From Dendrobium chrysotoxum (lineage: Eukaryota > Streptophyta > Magnoliopsida > Asparagales > Orchidaceae): a stretch of DNA of 64,000 nt. The DNA is taken from assembly GCA_019925795.1 (NCBI GenBank), contig CM034305.1:57276573-57340572 (forward strand). The letters are read 5' to 3'. Positions 23,389 to 35,805 of the stretch are shown piece after piece. The first letter of the stretch is position 1, and each line of letters starts with the position of its first letter. The notes below the pieces were generated by a model. That model worked only from the letters and a program-made list of their open reading frames with translations. It was not told the origin of the DNA and did no database searches. Position numbers and translations under genes: made by a program.

Positions 23389-23501
23389 AGGCTTCGTTTG
23401 AAACATCTTTCTTATTACTTTATAAAGTTGATTGTTAGTACAAAAATTTCTTAAAATCGGGGGAAAAGCGGTGGTTTAAAGCTGTCTCAGACAAAGCCTA
23501 A
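23389..23501. mobile_element. MITE-like repeat, copy 4
   Basis: Ends 'aggcttcgtttgaaac' and 'ctcagacaaagccta', with the interior 'gttagtacaaaaatttctt'. Confidence 0.55.
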
Positions 23502-25084
23502 CACCCAACTTGAGCTAATCAATCAATGCAAAAATTTCCTTCTATATATAAATAAGTGATATATTTCCAAAAATTTTACTTGATCGACACAAACTTTGTT
23601 ACAATACTTTGTATTAAAAATTTTTAGAATTAACTCCAGAGTCATCTGAACTCTAATTTCGACAAACTTACATCCAAACTGAACATCTCAACAAGAAAAA
23701 TTCAATGACGTAAACGGTTATCTAACAGGAGTCCAATGAACCCAAGTCATGAACTTGTAGCATATTTAAAAACTTCAATATGTTAATTGAATGATCAAAT
23801 GTCCTCCAAATATTGCATGGTTATAGTCAAATCGAGTGGCTCAATGAGACAATTCTAACAGTGCCAATATCATTAATTCTAACATATGTAAGGTTGTTAA
23901 TTCCTAAATAAATTATATATAATCAAAGGATTCAGTATAGGACATTCGATGGAGTGTTACAGAATTTTAATTAAATTTATCAAAATGTTACTACCAAAAT
24001 ATTATAAATAGATCATCATTCTCCATATGAAGGAATGTAGACTTGAGATTAAAAGGAGCATGGAGATATAAAGAGCACTAGAGCTTTACTCGATATTCAG
24101 TGTTGATAATCATCACTAATCACCACCAACATTTGACTATCAACATCCAACCATTATTACCCAACCATCGCCATCTGACCATCCTTGCGTGGCTATCATT
24201 GTGCATTCTCCACCATCTAACAAACATTTTAAGACCATCATCATATGAACACTATCATTCAACAGCAATCATCTGACCATCATTATCCAATTGATATCAT
24301 CTATTTGCAATTATCATCCTTTCATTATTTCTTGCGTAATCTTTTTTGACAACTATACAAGACTAAGCAAGTGCTCCTAATTTTGTAATCGCATTTTCTC
24401 ATGTTGTGGAGAAGATCAAACTTCTATAACTCCAACTATATATTGGCTTATTTCAGTTGGGTCAAATCCCATGATTTTTTTCATTTCTAGATTTTCACAT
24501 AAAAAATTTGGAGTATCTTGCATTCTTCCCTTTTTGCTATATGTGTTTTCGATCTTCATATAAAGCTATGATGAAAAAACCTCTCTATTGCTATTAATTT
24601 TCTAGCACATAATAGTTTTTATGTCATGTGTGTGAACTATTCTTAACATACTATAAAATAATTTTTCAATGGATGATAATTAATCCCTTAGTCAAATACA
24701 ACACAATCTAGGCAATGAAGGCCAACAAGTTCTCACTTAAAGAATTCTATACATATAATGGAAAATTTTTAAGTTCAAATCTTTTAACCCTTAGAGAATG
24801 CTAGACAACAAAAAATCACTATCACATCATAATGGAGTTATCCCACAATAAATTCAATAATAAATTGGGGCTAATCAATTTTATTCCACCCATGCAATTT
24901 CTTCTCATCACCATACTTTAGTTCGCCTCCACCATAGACTCTTCAAGTTCTCTAGGACACTACCAATTAAACTTATCCTTCTTTTATTACTTGACTAATC
25001 CATAAGCCTCTACTAATTATGGAGGACTTAAAATCAATCTCACCATATTGATGCCACTTTAGATATTTTAAGAGATAAATTGTC
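23502..25084. other. Unassigned AT-rich intergenic DNA
   Basis: No ORF and no domain seen. A stretch near 24100-24300 repeats 'caccatc/ccatcatc'-like words (simple, low complexity). Confidence 0.4.
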
Positions 25085-25490
25085 ATGCTTTATTTAAGAG
25101 GAATTTCGTTTGAGGAAACAGAACCAATTGGCCCCTCATTGTAGCTTTCAAAAATATTCACCTCTCAATGATGTAATTCTTTGTCATGTTATTCCATTGC
25201 GATTCAAGTTCCTTGTAATTGATTCTTATGATGGGACCTTAGATCCTTATGAGCATATCAATTAATATAGGATCATCATACACATTCAATAGTTTGGGGT
25301 AGTCCTTTGTCAGGTATTCCCAACAAATTCTAAGGGACAAGCTCACATCAGGTTCTACTCTCTCTCTTTCTAGTAAAACTATTCATACTTTTGTCGATTT
25401 AACTAAGCTTTTCATTAAACAATTTGTTACGAATCGTATCAAAGGCTCTTCCCATCTTTCTAAGATTTTCAAACATGAGAGGGAAACCTT
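25085..25490 (+). pseudogene. Fossil Ty3/gypsy (Tat-type) gag fragment
   Basis: One forward frame reads 'FLVIDSYDGTLDPYEHI' (from about 25209), the conserved start of the retrotransposon gag domain in plant Tat elements. It is preceded by 'SPLNDVILCHVIP' and followed by a decayed match to the region with 'VFPTNSKG' and 'FVDLTKLFIKQFV'. Stops interrupt it (for example at about 25263). No LTRs could be assigned, so it is an isolated relic. It lies just left of the 25823 LTR but belongs to a different element. Confidence 0.7.
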
Positions 25491-25822
25491 TAAGTCTTAA
25501 AATTTTTAAAAATTTTAAATGGCATAAGATATAACTATACTAAAATCTTAAAAGGCTAAAAGCCTCATAAGATACATATTTTTTATCCTCTAAAAATCTT
25601 AGTAGATTAAATACCTCTAAAGATACATAGTTTATATTCATATCAAGATTATATATTGAATCTTATTCTAAGTATATCTACTTTGTCAAAAACTCAGAAG
25701 ATTTAAGCATAAGCAGATATAGGGTTTTTATTAAACTAAAAATATTAGAAGGTACAAGCCTCAGCAAACCCTTATAAATTAAGATATCAAGGTCATTATA
25801 TTTCAACTAAAGGGTAATATCT
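25491..25822. other. Unassigned stretch with short repeated words
   Basis: Contains repeats such as 'aaagcctcataagatacata' and 'aatacctctaaagatacata'. No gene. Confidence 0.4.
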
Positions 25823-28244
25823 TGTCATGCCCTGGGATATATAGTGAAAGAATTTATTTTTTCCCTTTTTTTGTAATTGCTATTATCTTGTCAATTCATT
25901 TTATTAATTAATCAACCATTAAAACTACGTCAATATCAACATTTAGAGCTAATTAATTACATTACAAAGAACCAATAAATAACAAAAAATATAATTTACA
26001 TTTCTATAGTCCAGAATTATACCATAATGGTAGAGTCCAAAATAATATATATAATAGCCACTATAGCTATAGGGCTGCAAATGAATCGAGCCGAGCCGAG
26101 TATGTGAGTGTTCATATTTGAGTTCATTTATCATTAGCATGTTCAAGTTTGGTACATGTTTGATTCTAGTTTTATTGTTTGTGTTCATGTTTGGTTCGTT
26201 TAAATTAAGGGTGTTCATGTTTGGTTCATGTTTGGTTCGTTTAGTGCTCAACGAGCTTTAAACAAACAAGCCTTAATGAGCTATATTCGTGAACATATTT
26301 AGCAAACAATTTATTGAACAAACAAATCTTAAATTTGTTCATGAACATCTTAAACAAATAATCTAGCAAACAAAGACAAATATAAAATGTCTCTTGTTCA
26401 TGAAATTAAATTTATCCTATAAAATACACTATCAAAATAAATACATCATATAAAATAAAGCATGTTGATATTTATATTATGTATATTTATCAATTTTATA
26501 ATTAAATATTAATCAAATTTCTATCAAACTTATTCACGAAAGCTGAATTGAACATGAATCAAGCTTTTATCGAGCTTTTTATCGAGCTTAATGTTGAGCT
26601 TATTCACGAACGACAAATGATGTTGTTCGTGAACATAAATGAACTGAATACATTAATGTTCAAGCTTGTTTATTTAAGGATCAAGAATTTAAACTATTGT
26701 TCAAATTTATTTGTTTAGTTAATTAAACGATCACAAACGAGTTTTAATCGAACTGAGCATCAAGTAGCTCGTTGAACATTTGGTTCGCTTGCAGCCCTAT
26801 ATAGCTATAAAAGAATACATAAATAAAAGAAATGAAATAAAAGCTACACTAGCATCACCGCATGCATACATAATCTCAAGTTGTAGGCTCCTTAGTTGAA
26901 ATCATTTAAATCACATAATAAGTGAATAGCCCAGCAAGTAATTAAAATCTTATAACTAAAATCAATGCAAAAAAAGAGAAATGATATATTATAAATCATA
27001 TAAAGAAATATATGCATCAATATCTATGTCAGTGATCTATACTAATTACACAGTTTATAACACATCACATCGCAGTCCACAATATCAATAATAATGATCT
27101 GCATCAATAATAATGATCAGTATTATTAGGAATAGTAAATAGCCTCAATACAGTGTAAGTTACATTATCAGTAATAGTAGTAAGTAATCATTCAGTAATT
27201 AGTATTTTATAATCAATAATCAATAATCAATATACTATCAAATATTCATATGATGGTATCTTGAGGGCATCTTACTCTTGCACTTATGACTCTTAATCAA
27301 TCTCTAGCTCCTGATGACTCCTAATTATTTTCTTAAAATTGTTACTTTTTGGAATTATTACTATAGAATCGTTATAATTGTATCATTATAGGATTATCAT
27401 TCCATATATCTAATATTAATCAGTACCTCCTTTTCTATCAGATAAATATCATAATGAATATAGTACATCCTTTCCTTTCCTTTCTCAGTCAAACTAATAT
27501 TATATTCTGGTACCTATAAATCATTTCAACACATCATATAGCCTAGTACATCTTACCAATCACAATACATCATTTTTCACTTCAATTTTAGTACACATTT
27601 TCACACATATTTTATAAAGAAATTTTTATACACAAATTTAACTAGTGAAATGCAAAAAAATTATATCATATTGTTTAAAATTATCAAATCTATAACATAT
27701 TAAAAGTTACGAGGGGAAAGCTTATGAAATCAGGAAATAATGCATTTTCATCAGATTTAAGAGAGATAAATCTATAAAAATTAAAATCATAAAAAACAGA
27801 AGTAAGAGGATAGTTATTTATAATGATTAAAACACTTTTCATAAAAGGAATAATGGAAAAAAATGGCCTGACAAATTTTCTATCTCCCCTCTCTCTCTCT
27901 CCTCTTCTCCCCACTTTCTCTTCGTTTCTTCCCAATCATGCCACACGAGTGAGGGAGTGAGGGAGAGGTGGTAGGGGATTTAAAGAAAAAAATATTAAAA
28001 AGATATTCTTAATGGCATCCTAGTGCTACAATGCTCAGTTCTAGTGCCACAAAATTACATACAGAAATCAAATTCACTGTAGATCAGAGACACCAGTACT
28101 GCAGCGGTGGTTTCTAGTGCCGCAGTGGACTCAACCCTAGCACCGCAGTGCTCACATATACAATGCTGAAGCACTCTAGTTTAATTAGCAATTTTAAAAT
28201 TTTATTTTTTTATTTAAAATACTTTATATCTTTGGGTTATTACA
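25823..28244 (-). repeat. Gypsy LTR 1 (contains the hAT insertion)
   Basis: It starts TGTCATGCCC and ends GGTTATTACA. Without the 730-bp hAT element and its 8-bp duplication it is about 1.68 kb, like LTR 2. Confidence 0.85.
26070..26799. mobile_element. Non-autonomous hAT element with perfect 8-bp target duplication
   Basis: Terminal inverted repeats TAGGGCTGCAA and TTGCAGCCCTA are flanked by TATAGCTA on both sides (26062-26069 and 26800-26807). An 8-bp duplication and a YAGGG-type end are hAT hallmarks. LTR 2 of the same array has the uninterrupted site (about 45670), which confirms the insertion. The 730 bp have no transposase ORF but are full of repeated words such as 'gttcatgtttggttcgttta', 'cgagct' and 'ttcgtgaac' in both orientations, as expected for subterminal transposase-binding repeats (inference). 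Confidence 0.87.
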
Positions 28245-28634
28245 ATCTTCCACCTTTCAAAAATATCATCCTTGACATTTCTATATCAGCCAATTAGAGA
28301 GAGAGTATACTCAAACAAAACTATCAACTAATCAATTCTAAATATTAATATTTAAAAGCTATACTAAACCAAAAATCACATCAAATCGCATAAAATGAGG
28401 CAAAAGATATGCTAAAATTTTCTTGAACTTAACTTATATAAAATAACACAAATCATACTAGTCGTATCCTTAGGCACTTCAGAGACCTCCATCATTAGCT
28501 CAAACTGTCTAATTCCAATTTGAACGTATCCCTATCCATGTATAAGAAAAAAATATTCTACTATTCGATGCCCATAATCACTACACCTGATATATTATCC
28601 TGTCACCTATTCACAGGATCCCACATGTCGCCTT
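28245..28634 (-). pseudogene. Gypsy internal region 1, left part (gag relic)
   Basis: Homologous to 47087-47480. It begins with the purine tract (minus strand) and runs to a decayed gag zinc-knuckle region near 28550-28630. The LARD insertion at 28635 interrupts it; the other part resumes at 45033. Confidence 0.7.
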
Positions 28635-31600
28635 TGTTGGTGTTTGAAAGCGGGTTTTGAAAAATTTAGTCTTCTTTGGAAAAATTTAAATTGATGTTAA
28701 AAATTTTTTTTTTAATTCTAAAATCGAACATCCCATTAGAAAAAGTATACCGCCTCGAGAGGTGGAAATAAAATTTCAGGATGGGGTTCAGATTTAGAAT
28801 TATAAATTCTATCTTGAATATCATAACCAAATTTAAGAGAGAATTTTGTATGGCCCTGAAGGGTCAAAATAAAATTCAGTCAAATATCAAGCTACGATAG
28901 TCAAGAGGAACGATCGTTAATTTTATATTCGAATTCATATTGACAAAAGATATGTCTCCTCGAAGGGAGAAGATATCATTTGTTAATAATCGTTCAAACA
29001 TAACGATAACGATCGTTAGTAATTTAATTTTTTCCAAAGATGACTAATTGAATTTTGAAATCAATTTTGAAAAATTAAATGTGGGTTCTAAATCTCCTAC
29101 GAGCGCAAGCCCTCGTAGTTAATTACATCGTGGGAGACAGGAGTCCCCTACGAAAACTTTTGATTAAAATAATGGCAGAAATTTTGTTTAGAGATTTTTA
29201 GGAGTGATACCAAAGAGGTGAAATTGGAATTTCAAATGGGATTGGAGCAAGATTGAACACTTATTTTGGAATCAAATGAGGAAGGGTAGGGGATACTTTA
29301 GGATTCTGAAACAATTCAGAAGTGCCCCGATCTAAGCTAAGTGTTGGGCTTTAAATTTTGGATTGAAAGAATATTTAATTTGAGTTGAGCATTTTATTAG
29401 AAATTTGGGATTATATTCCCGGAGGTTGGGGTCTTATGATTCAAAAAGAGACCTGCCCCAGATCTTAGATCTAAATTTGGACACTGGAACACAGTAGTCC
29501 GAACCTAACTAATGCAGTGCAAAATCTGGACTTACCCCGGCCTGGATTGGGGAGCCAGCTAAACCACCTAAACGCTTTAAAACCATGAGTCCGGTCTTTT
29601 GATGTAGAGTGATCAGGGATGTTATTTAAGATTGGTTTAAGAATTTGGGGTCGACTCTAGAGCAGATTCCTAATTGACCCCTTGACTTATGTCGGGTGAA
29701 ATGCCTAAACTAAAATGTAATTAAAATTTTAATTTAATTAGTTTCTAATACGATGCATGCTGGTTAAAATATCCCAATCAGATATGCATGAGATTTAAAA
29801 AAAGGCTTATAAAATAATTTTTTTGAAAAGACTAGACTTCCCCAGATCCAGCACCTCATCCTCATAGGTCGGATTATCTGGACTCTACCCACGGGCGGGG
29901 AAGTGTCTTATAGCAAGGAGAGAGAAGTGCAGTAATATGCATGCGACCCCGGACGATTCCGGCTATTCCCTAGGTCGTTAAGTTTCTATGTTATTTAAAT
30001 CTTAAAATTTTAAGTATTAATTATAAGTAGAAATAGTTTTCGTCCTTAAAGAGCCTAACGAAGTCCAGGCTAAAACAAAAACGACATGCAAGCGCCAAAG
30101 AACTAGGAAAAACAGGCAATCCTATACGCAATCAAATTAAATCACAACATATTAAATAATCAAATTAATTAAGTAAATGTCCATAGGCAAATTGCCTTGC
30201 TTATTATAACCCAGATTTATATAAATTAAAAGTGGCCGGGCACCACTGACAACAACCCGGATTCTAATCCTAATATAGACGCAAGTGACTTTGAGCGGGA
30301 TACTCTATGTCTTCAACTTCTCGATCTTCTCTTCCTCGAGCTCCTTGGATTCTTCGTGGCTGGATACCCAAATGGAAAAGAGAACTCTTCCCTTGAGGGG
30401 GAGGTTACTCTTTCCACTTTGGGTAATGAATTGATCCAAATTTGGAATTCCAAATGGATAAGGACTATCCCCCAAAGGGGTATCCTTTCCTCTTTGGAAT
30501 CCAATCTTTGGATCTATGTATCCCAAACTCAAAGTGCCACTTTCACAACTCAATACTCAGATGAATTACATAAATATAAAAATGAAAATTCTAGACTCGA
30601 TCCTGCAAGGTTACCCTAAGCATTTAAATATTAAAATACATCCCAAGCAGTTACATATGTATATGTGCAGAAAAGTAAACACACTTGGCCACACTCCTTT
30701 TATTTGGGGGCTAAGCAGCTGAAGCACCTGTAACATTTATATTTATGATTTATTTAGCCCCCTTTATTGCCCTGCACGAGCGTGGCCACCTGCAGAAAAT
30801 TTAGTGAGCATCCAGATCGTTCCTAACCTAAGGGTAATCTAATCGCCCATCACATCAATTCATAGAGTGCAGTAAAAGAAAGTAAATAAACACATCAATC
30901 AATTTCAATCATAACATGCAATGAAAACTCGAAAAACTCGGCACACAGCAGAAAAGGAAACATCGGCCTAGCCTAAATCTAGAGTTGGTTGTCCTAGCAA
31001 ATCATCTAAAGTGTGTGTAGAAGGTCGTGCGGCTGGGGTAGATCCTAGGATTGGTAATTGATTGAAGTTGTTTGATGTCCTGATTGGTTGAAAGGCTTAA
31101 GGGAGATTTTAATTGAAGTTTAAGTCTTAATGGTTTAAATTTGATTTTAAAATTGATTTTAATTATTTATTGAATACCACCTTTGTTGCACACCGAGGCC
31201 ATGAAGTTTATTTCACCTTCCTTGGGGCTAATTTAATAGCCTCGTAGGCCTGGGTTACCCAGTGGTACCCGATATAATTAAGTGATTTGAGTTTGATTAA
31301 AGTTTAAAGATTGATTAATTTTTAATTAAACTTATTGGTTGCTGGTTTTAAAATAAAATTGATGTTTTCTAAAATTTTGAATGATTTATTGAATTTTAGA
31401 ATTTTATGGATTATTTTAATTAGTTAATTAAGGGGTCCAAAGTTGACTTTTCAAATTAAAATTAATTTGTAAGTTTCAGATTTTTAATAAATATTAGACC
31501 TTATGATGAGTTGTTAGACTGTTAGTACACTCAATTTGGAGTTTTCTATGAAAAGTTATGATTTTTCGAAGTTCGAGCCTAGTTTTGAACTACGGTTGAC

Positions 31601-34600
31601 TGAAAAGTTGACTTTTTGACTTTGACCAGATTTTGGAGATTTGACATTTTTAGAAAATACTAGACCTTAATTGGAGTTGATTGACACTAAGTTTGCTCAA
31701 TTTGGATTTTTCTGTAATTAGTTATGCATTTTCAAAGTTTCCTTAATTATTGAATTTTTAAAATTACTTAATTAGGAAGGTTTTGATCATTTTGATCCAA
31801 ACTCATCCCAAACTGCATGGAATCAATCCCAAAGTTTAGGAATGACCCATGGGAGTGTTTCCAAGTGTTTAGAAATTATTTTGGATTTTTAATAATTTTT
31901 AATTAATTAATATAATTAATTGTTAATTTTCATTAAAAGTCAAATTAAAGTTAAATTAAGAATCCAGTCAACGGGGTTTTATTTTTCCTAGGAAGAGGAC
32001 TATGTTCTGGTCAATTTGAGGTATTATTTGTAATTTGTGGAGTTAATATTAATTTATTACATTTTTTTGAATTTTCTGGGTCCTTAAATGGGCTGAAACT
32101 TTGGGTAATTAATTTTCTGACCTAATGACCTCCAAATTCAATGAAATTTGAACCTAAGGCTTATTATGTCACTAAGTTTACTGTGTTAAAATTTCATACC
32201 TATTGGGTATGTGTACAATCCCCTAGGAATTTTCTAAGTTTTCTACACTTTTTCTTAATTTTTTTTCCTAGGTGTCTCTACTATTCAAATAGGCGTGAAA
32301 TTTGGTTTGTCTAACCCTTACACATATGCAATCACACCACAAAAGTTATGCAGCCTAATTCTATAGAAAAATGGAGTTATGAATTTTCAAAGTTTTGGGT
32401 CCAAAATGGACCCATTACCTTAAAAATTCACATCATAGCAATTCAATGGATATCTGAACCTAAGAAAATTATAGTACATGCCTAAGATACCCAAATAGCT
32501 TCCACCAAAAGTTGGGGCTCAATTGACCACTGGATTGTGAGAAAATCACAAAAAACTGATTTTAAAGAAATAGAAATATCTCATAATCCAGTAATCAAAT
32601 TAACTCAAAATTAATTTTAATAAATACTAGGGTAAATTATCTTTCCAACGAGCCCAAAAACACTTAATTTGGTGGAAAAATGAATTTACTATAAATTTTG
32701 AAAGTTATGACCATTTTTTTGAATTTTTAAGTCCATTAATAACCGGTGCCAATCATTGGCAATGATCGGCGCCAAAACGGCGGCGGCGTGTGGCATTTTG
32801 ATATGCAAAGTGCTGTTTATCAACCACCTAAACATGCCATCACTAATCCCGAGCCGTCCGATCGAGAAAGATAGAAAATCGGACGGCCGAGATCGATCAA
32901 GGCCGTTTTAGCTAAAAAAGAACTAGAAAATTGAAATACTCATAACTTTCAAAATACTCGTCAAAATTTAACAAAATTTGAAACATAGGCTCATGAGAAC
33001 ATGAACTTTCATTACCTAGAGTTTGGAGACCCCAAACAATGAAATTTTTGAGTAGTTTCAAATTGAAATGTAAACTTAAAATGAGCATAACTTACAATCC
33101 AACCGTCGGATTTTTGAGATCTTAGGCTTGTTGGAAAGCTGCAGTGATCCTCTACAACTTGGATGAAGACACCAAGAGCCGGATCTAGCTGGATCAAAAG
33201 TTGTGGTGGAAAACCCTCTTTCTCTCTCTAGAATGCTCTCTCCTCACTAAAATAGTGATTTGAGGCTTGGAAATGATGGGGAGAAGCTTGGAAAAGCCTT
33301 GGAGATGGATGGAGAGGATGGGGAAGGCTCTAGGAAGGTTGGAGGCTGGAGGAGAGTTGAGGGAGAGTGAATAATCAAGATTCTCTCTCTTAGGTTAGGT
33401 TTCTCCCACCTTAGCACTTGGCTTTTGGATTGGATGGTCTTGATTTGTTTGGAGGGAGTTTGGATGCATGACAAGTGTCCCCTAAGCTACCTAAAGCTAT
33501 GGAATAGGGTTGGTGGTGAGTGTGACCTCTCTTGGTACATGGGAAAGGGGACCACACCTTTTCCCCCATTTGGGTGAACCAAAGCTTGGCTTGGTTTAGG
33601 GAGTTGGCTTAGGGCTTCTTAAGAGAGGAAATGAGTCAATTTCTATCAGGTTTGAGCAGGTTTTGGATCAAGCCATGGATTGCCAAGGTGGCTTGGTGAT
33701 GTGGCCATGATTTGGCCTCTTTCTATAGGCTTAAAGGGGTTTGGAGAAGGTTTTGACCCCTCCAAATGGGTTGACCAAGTCAACCCAAGGGGAAGCTTGA
33801 ATTTGAAAGCCTTGGACATGTCAAGGGTGTCCAATTGAATGATTTTGTGGGATTGATTTGATTTAAAATGGGTTCAAGCATTGAAATTGACCTTAATGTG
33901 GGTTAAGGGTTGATTTGATCAACCTTGGTTGACTTGGTCAACCAGGTCAAACCAAGACTTGAGTTTGGATCCAATGTGTTCCTAATGATATTTAGGATCC
34001 ATTGGGATAGGTTTTGAAGGTTATATGGGAAGGTCATGTTGAACTTTGGGGAAAAGACCAAAAATCTCTATAAAGGGTATTTTGGTCATTTTGACCCCTA
34101 GTCAACATTGGGTCAAACTGGGTCCAACAAAGTGTAGGTTATTGGTCAAAAAGTCATAACAAAGGTCATGGACATGGTCGAAAGGTTTGGAAGGCGTCTC
34201 AAGGTCAAATTGCTCTGGATGGCAAGTCTAGTGGCATAGGTTGTAAATAATTGAAGGTTTTGCAGCGTTTGGAAAAAGATTCAGTTTGAGGGGCTAGGAG
34301 TGTTGGATTGAGCTCAAATTTGGAGGGTTGATCTTAGAGACATGTTTGAACAATATGCAATTGACGGATCATGATTTGGAGATCACTTGACAGGGTTTCT
34401 AGGTGACAGAAAGTTCACCCAGAAAGAGTTTCAGGACCTAGGTCCTTGACCTTGAAGGTTTGATTTAAAATGTTGGATTTGGGTTGGATTTAAGATTTAA
34501 ATGATTGACCTTGGATCATTCATATCAATGGAAATCAAATGAAAGATTAAAATTAATTGGATATGATTTGAAATTTGATTGAATGTTGATTTAAGGCTAG

Positions 34601-34760
34601 ATTAAAGATTGAGTCGAAAGGTAGAGCTGGGTTTGATTGGGATTAAATTGGGTCTTTATTAGGACCTTTATGACAGAGGGGTGGACATCTCTCCATCATT
34701 AGGTCACTAAAAAGAAATCCAAGTGGGTCCTAGTGACCTCATATAAAAATGAGGTCAACA
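28635..34760 (-). repeat. LARD LTR, left copy (3' LTR in element sense)
   Basis: It starts TGTTGGTGTTTGAAAGC and ends GAGGTCAACA. The right-hand part (U3 in element sense, about 33500-34760) is dense in GGTCAA/TTGACC words. The short ORFs are not convincing genes. Confidence 0.95.
33760..34480. promoter_or_regulatory. Cluster of TTGAC (W-box core) motifs in the LARD U3
   Basis: Motifs include 'ggttgaccaagtcaaccc' (33780 on), the palindrome 'ggttgacttggtcaacc' (33936-33952), 'ttttgacccctagtcaac' (34089 on) and 'ccttgaccttgaagg' (34444 on). TTGACC/T is the core bound by plant WRKY factors. The same cluster is in the right LTR (about 44030-44750) and, drifted, in 1750-2290. Regulation is inference. 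Confidence 0.5.
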
Positions 34761-34764
34761 AATG

Positions 34765-34774
34765 GACCCCCAAT
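34765..34774 (-). other. LARD polypurine tract
   Basis: The minus strand reads ATTGGGGGTC, four bases before the LTR start TGTTGACC. This position and form fit Tat elements. Confidence 0.6.
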
Positions 34775-34904
34775 ATGTGTAGGAGAACGAAGTTCTAGTA
34801 TACATATTGGCGTTGACCGAATGGAAGGTCAAGTTTTGAGTTCTAATCCTAAGGAAAGGAGGGAAACCTTAACCTTAGAGGACTAGGTAGAAGGTAGAAG
34901 GAAG

Positions 34905-35805
34905 AACTAGGATGGTGCCACGGAGGGCGTTCTCCACCACTAGTGATTCTAATCCTAAGGAAAGGCAGCACCTATCCTAAAGGAAGAGAAGAGAGGGTAG
35001 AACTAGGATGGTGCCACAAAGGGCGTTATCCACCACTAGCAGATGATCATGTGGGGAGGAAGCTTGCTCCACACAGAGGATCAAAACTGGATTGAAACTA
35101 GGATGGTGCCACAAAGGGCGTTATCCACCACTAGTTGATGATCATGTGGGGAGGAAGCTTGCTCCACATAGAGGATCTAAACTAGATTGAAACTAGGATG
35201 GTGCCACAAAGGGCGTTATCCACCACTAGCGGATGGTCATGTGGGGAGGAAGCTTGCTCCACACAGAGGACCTCAACTGGAGGGAAACTAGGATGGTGCC
35301 ACGGAGGGCGTTATCCACCACTAGCGGATGGTCATGTGGGGAGGAAGCTTGCTCCACACAGAGGATCAAAACTGGATTGAAACTAGGATGGTGCCACAAA
35401 GGGCGTTATCCACCACTAGCGGATGGTCATGTGGGGAGTAAGCTTGCTCCACACAGAGGACCTCAACTGGAGGGAAACTAGGATGGTGCCACAAAGGGCG
35501 TTATCCACCACTAGCGGATGATCATGTGGGGAGGAAGCTTGCTCCACACAGAGGACCTCAACTGGAGGGAAACTAGGATGGTGCCACGGAGGGCGTTATC
35601 CACCACTAGCGGATGGTCATGTGGGGAGGAAGCTTGCTCCACACAGAGGACCTCAATTGGAGGGAAACTAGGATGGTGCCACAAAGGGCGTTATCCACCA
35701 CTAGCGGATGATCATGTGGGGAGAAAGCTTGCTCCACACAGAGGACCTCAACTGGAGGAAAACTAGGATGGTGCCACAAAGGGCGTTATCCACCACTAGT
35801 ACGTC
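34905..35805. repeat. 95-bp tandem repeat in the LARD 3' untranslated region
   Basis: The landmark 'gatggtgccac' recurs at 34911, 35008, 35102, 35197, 35292, 35387, 35482, 35577, 35672 and 35767, with spacings of 97, 94, then 95 bp throughout. About nine units, highly similar. It lies just inside the purine tract, the hypervariable 3' UTR position where Tat/Ogre elements are known to carry tandem repeats. Because 95 is not a multiple of 3, the ORFs in it are chance. Confidence 0.93.

Noticed and set aside
35198..35766. Open frames of 60-82 codons rich in 'STQRTSTGG'-like repeats
   Set aside because: They are by-products of the 95-bp tandem array. The unit is not a multiple of three, so no frame is kept.
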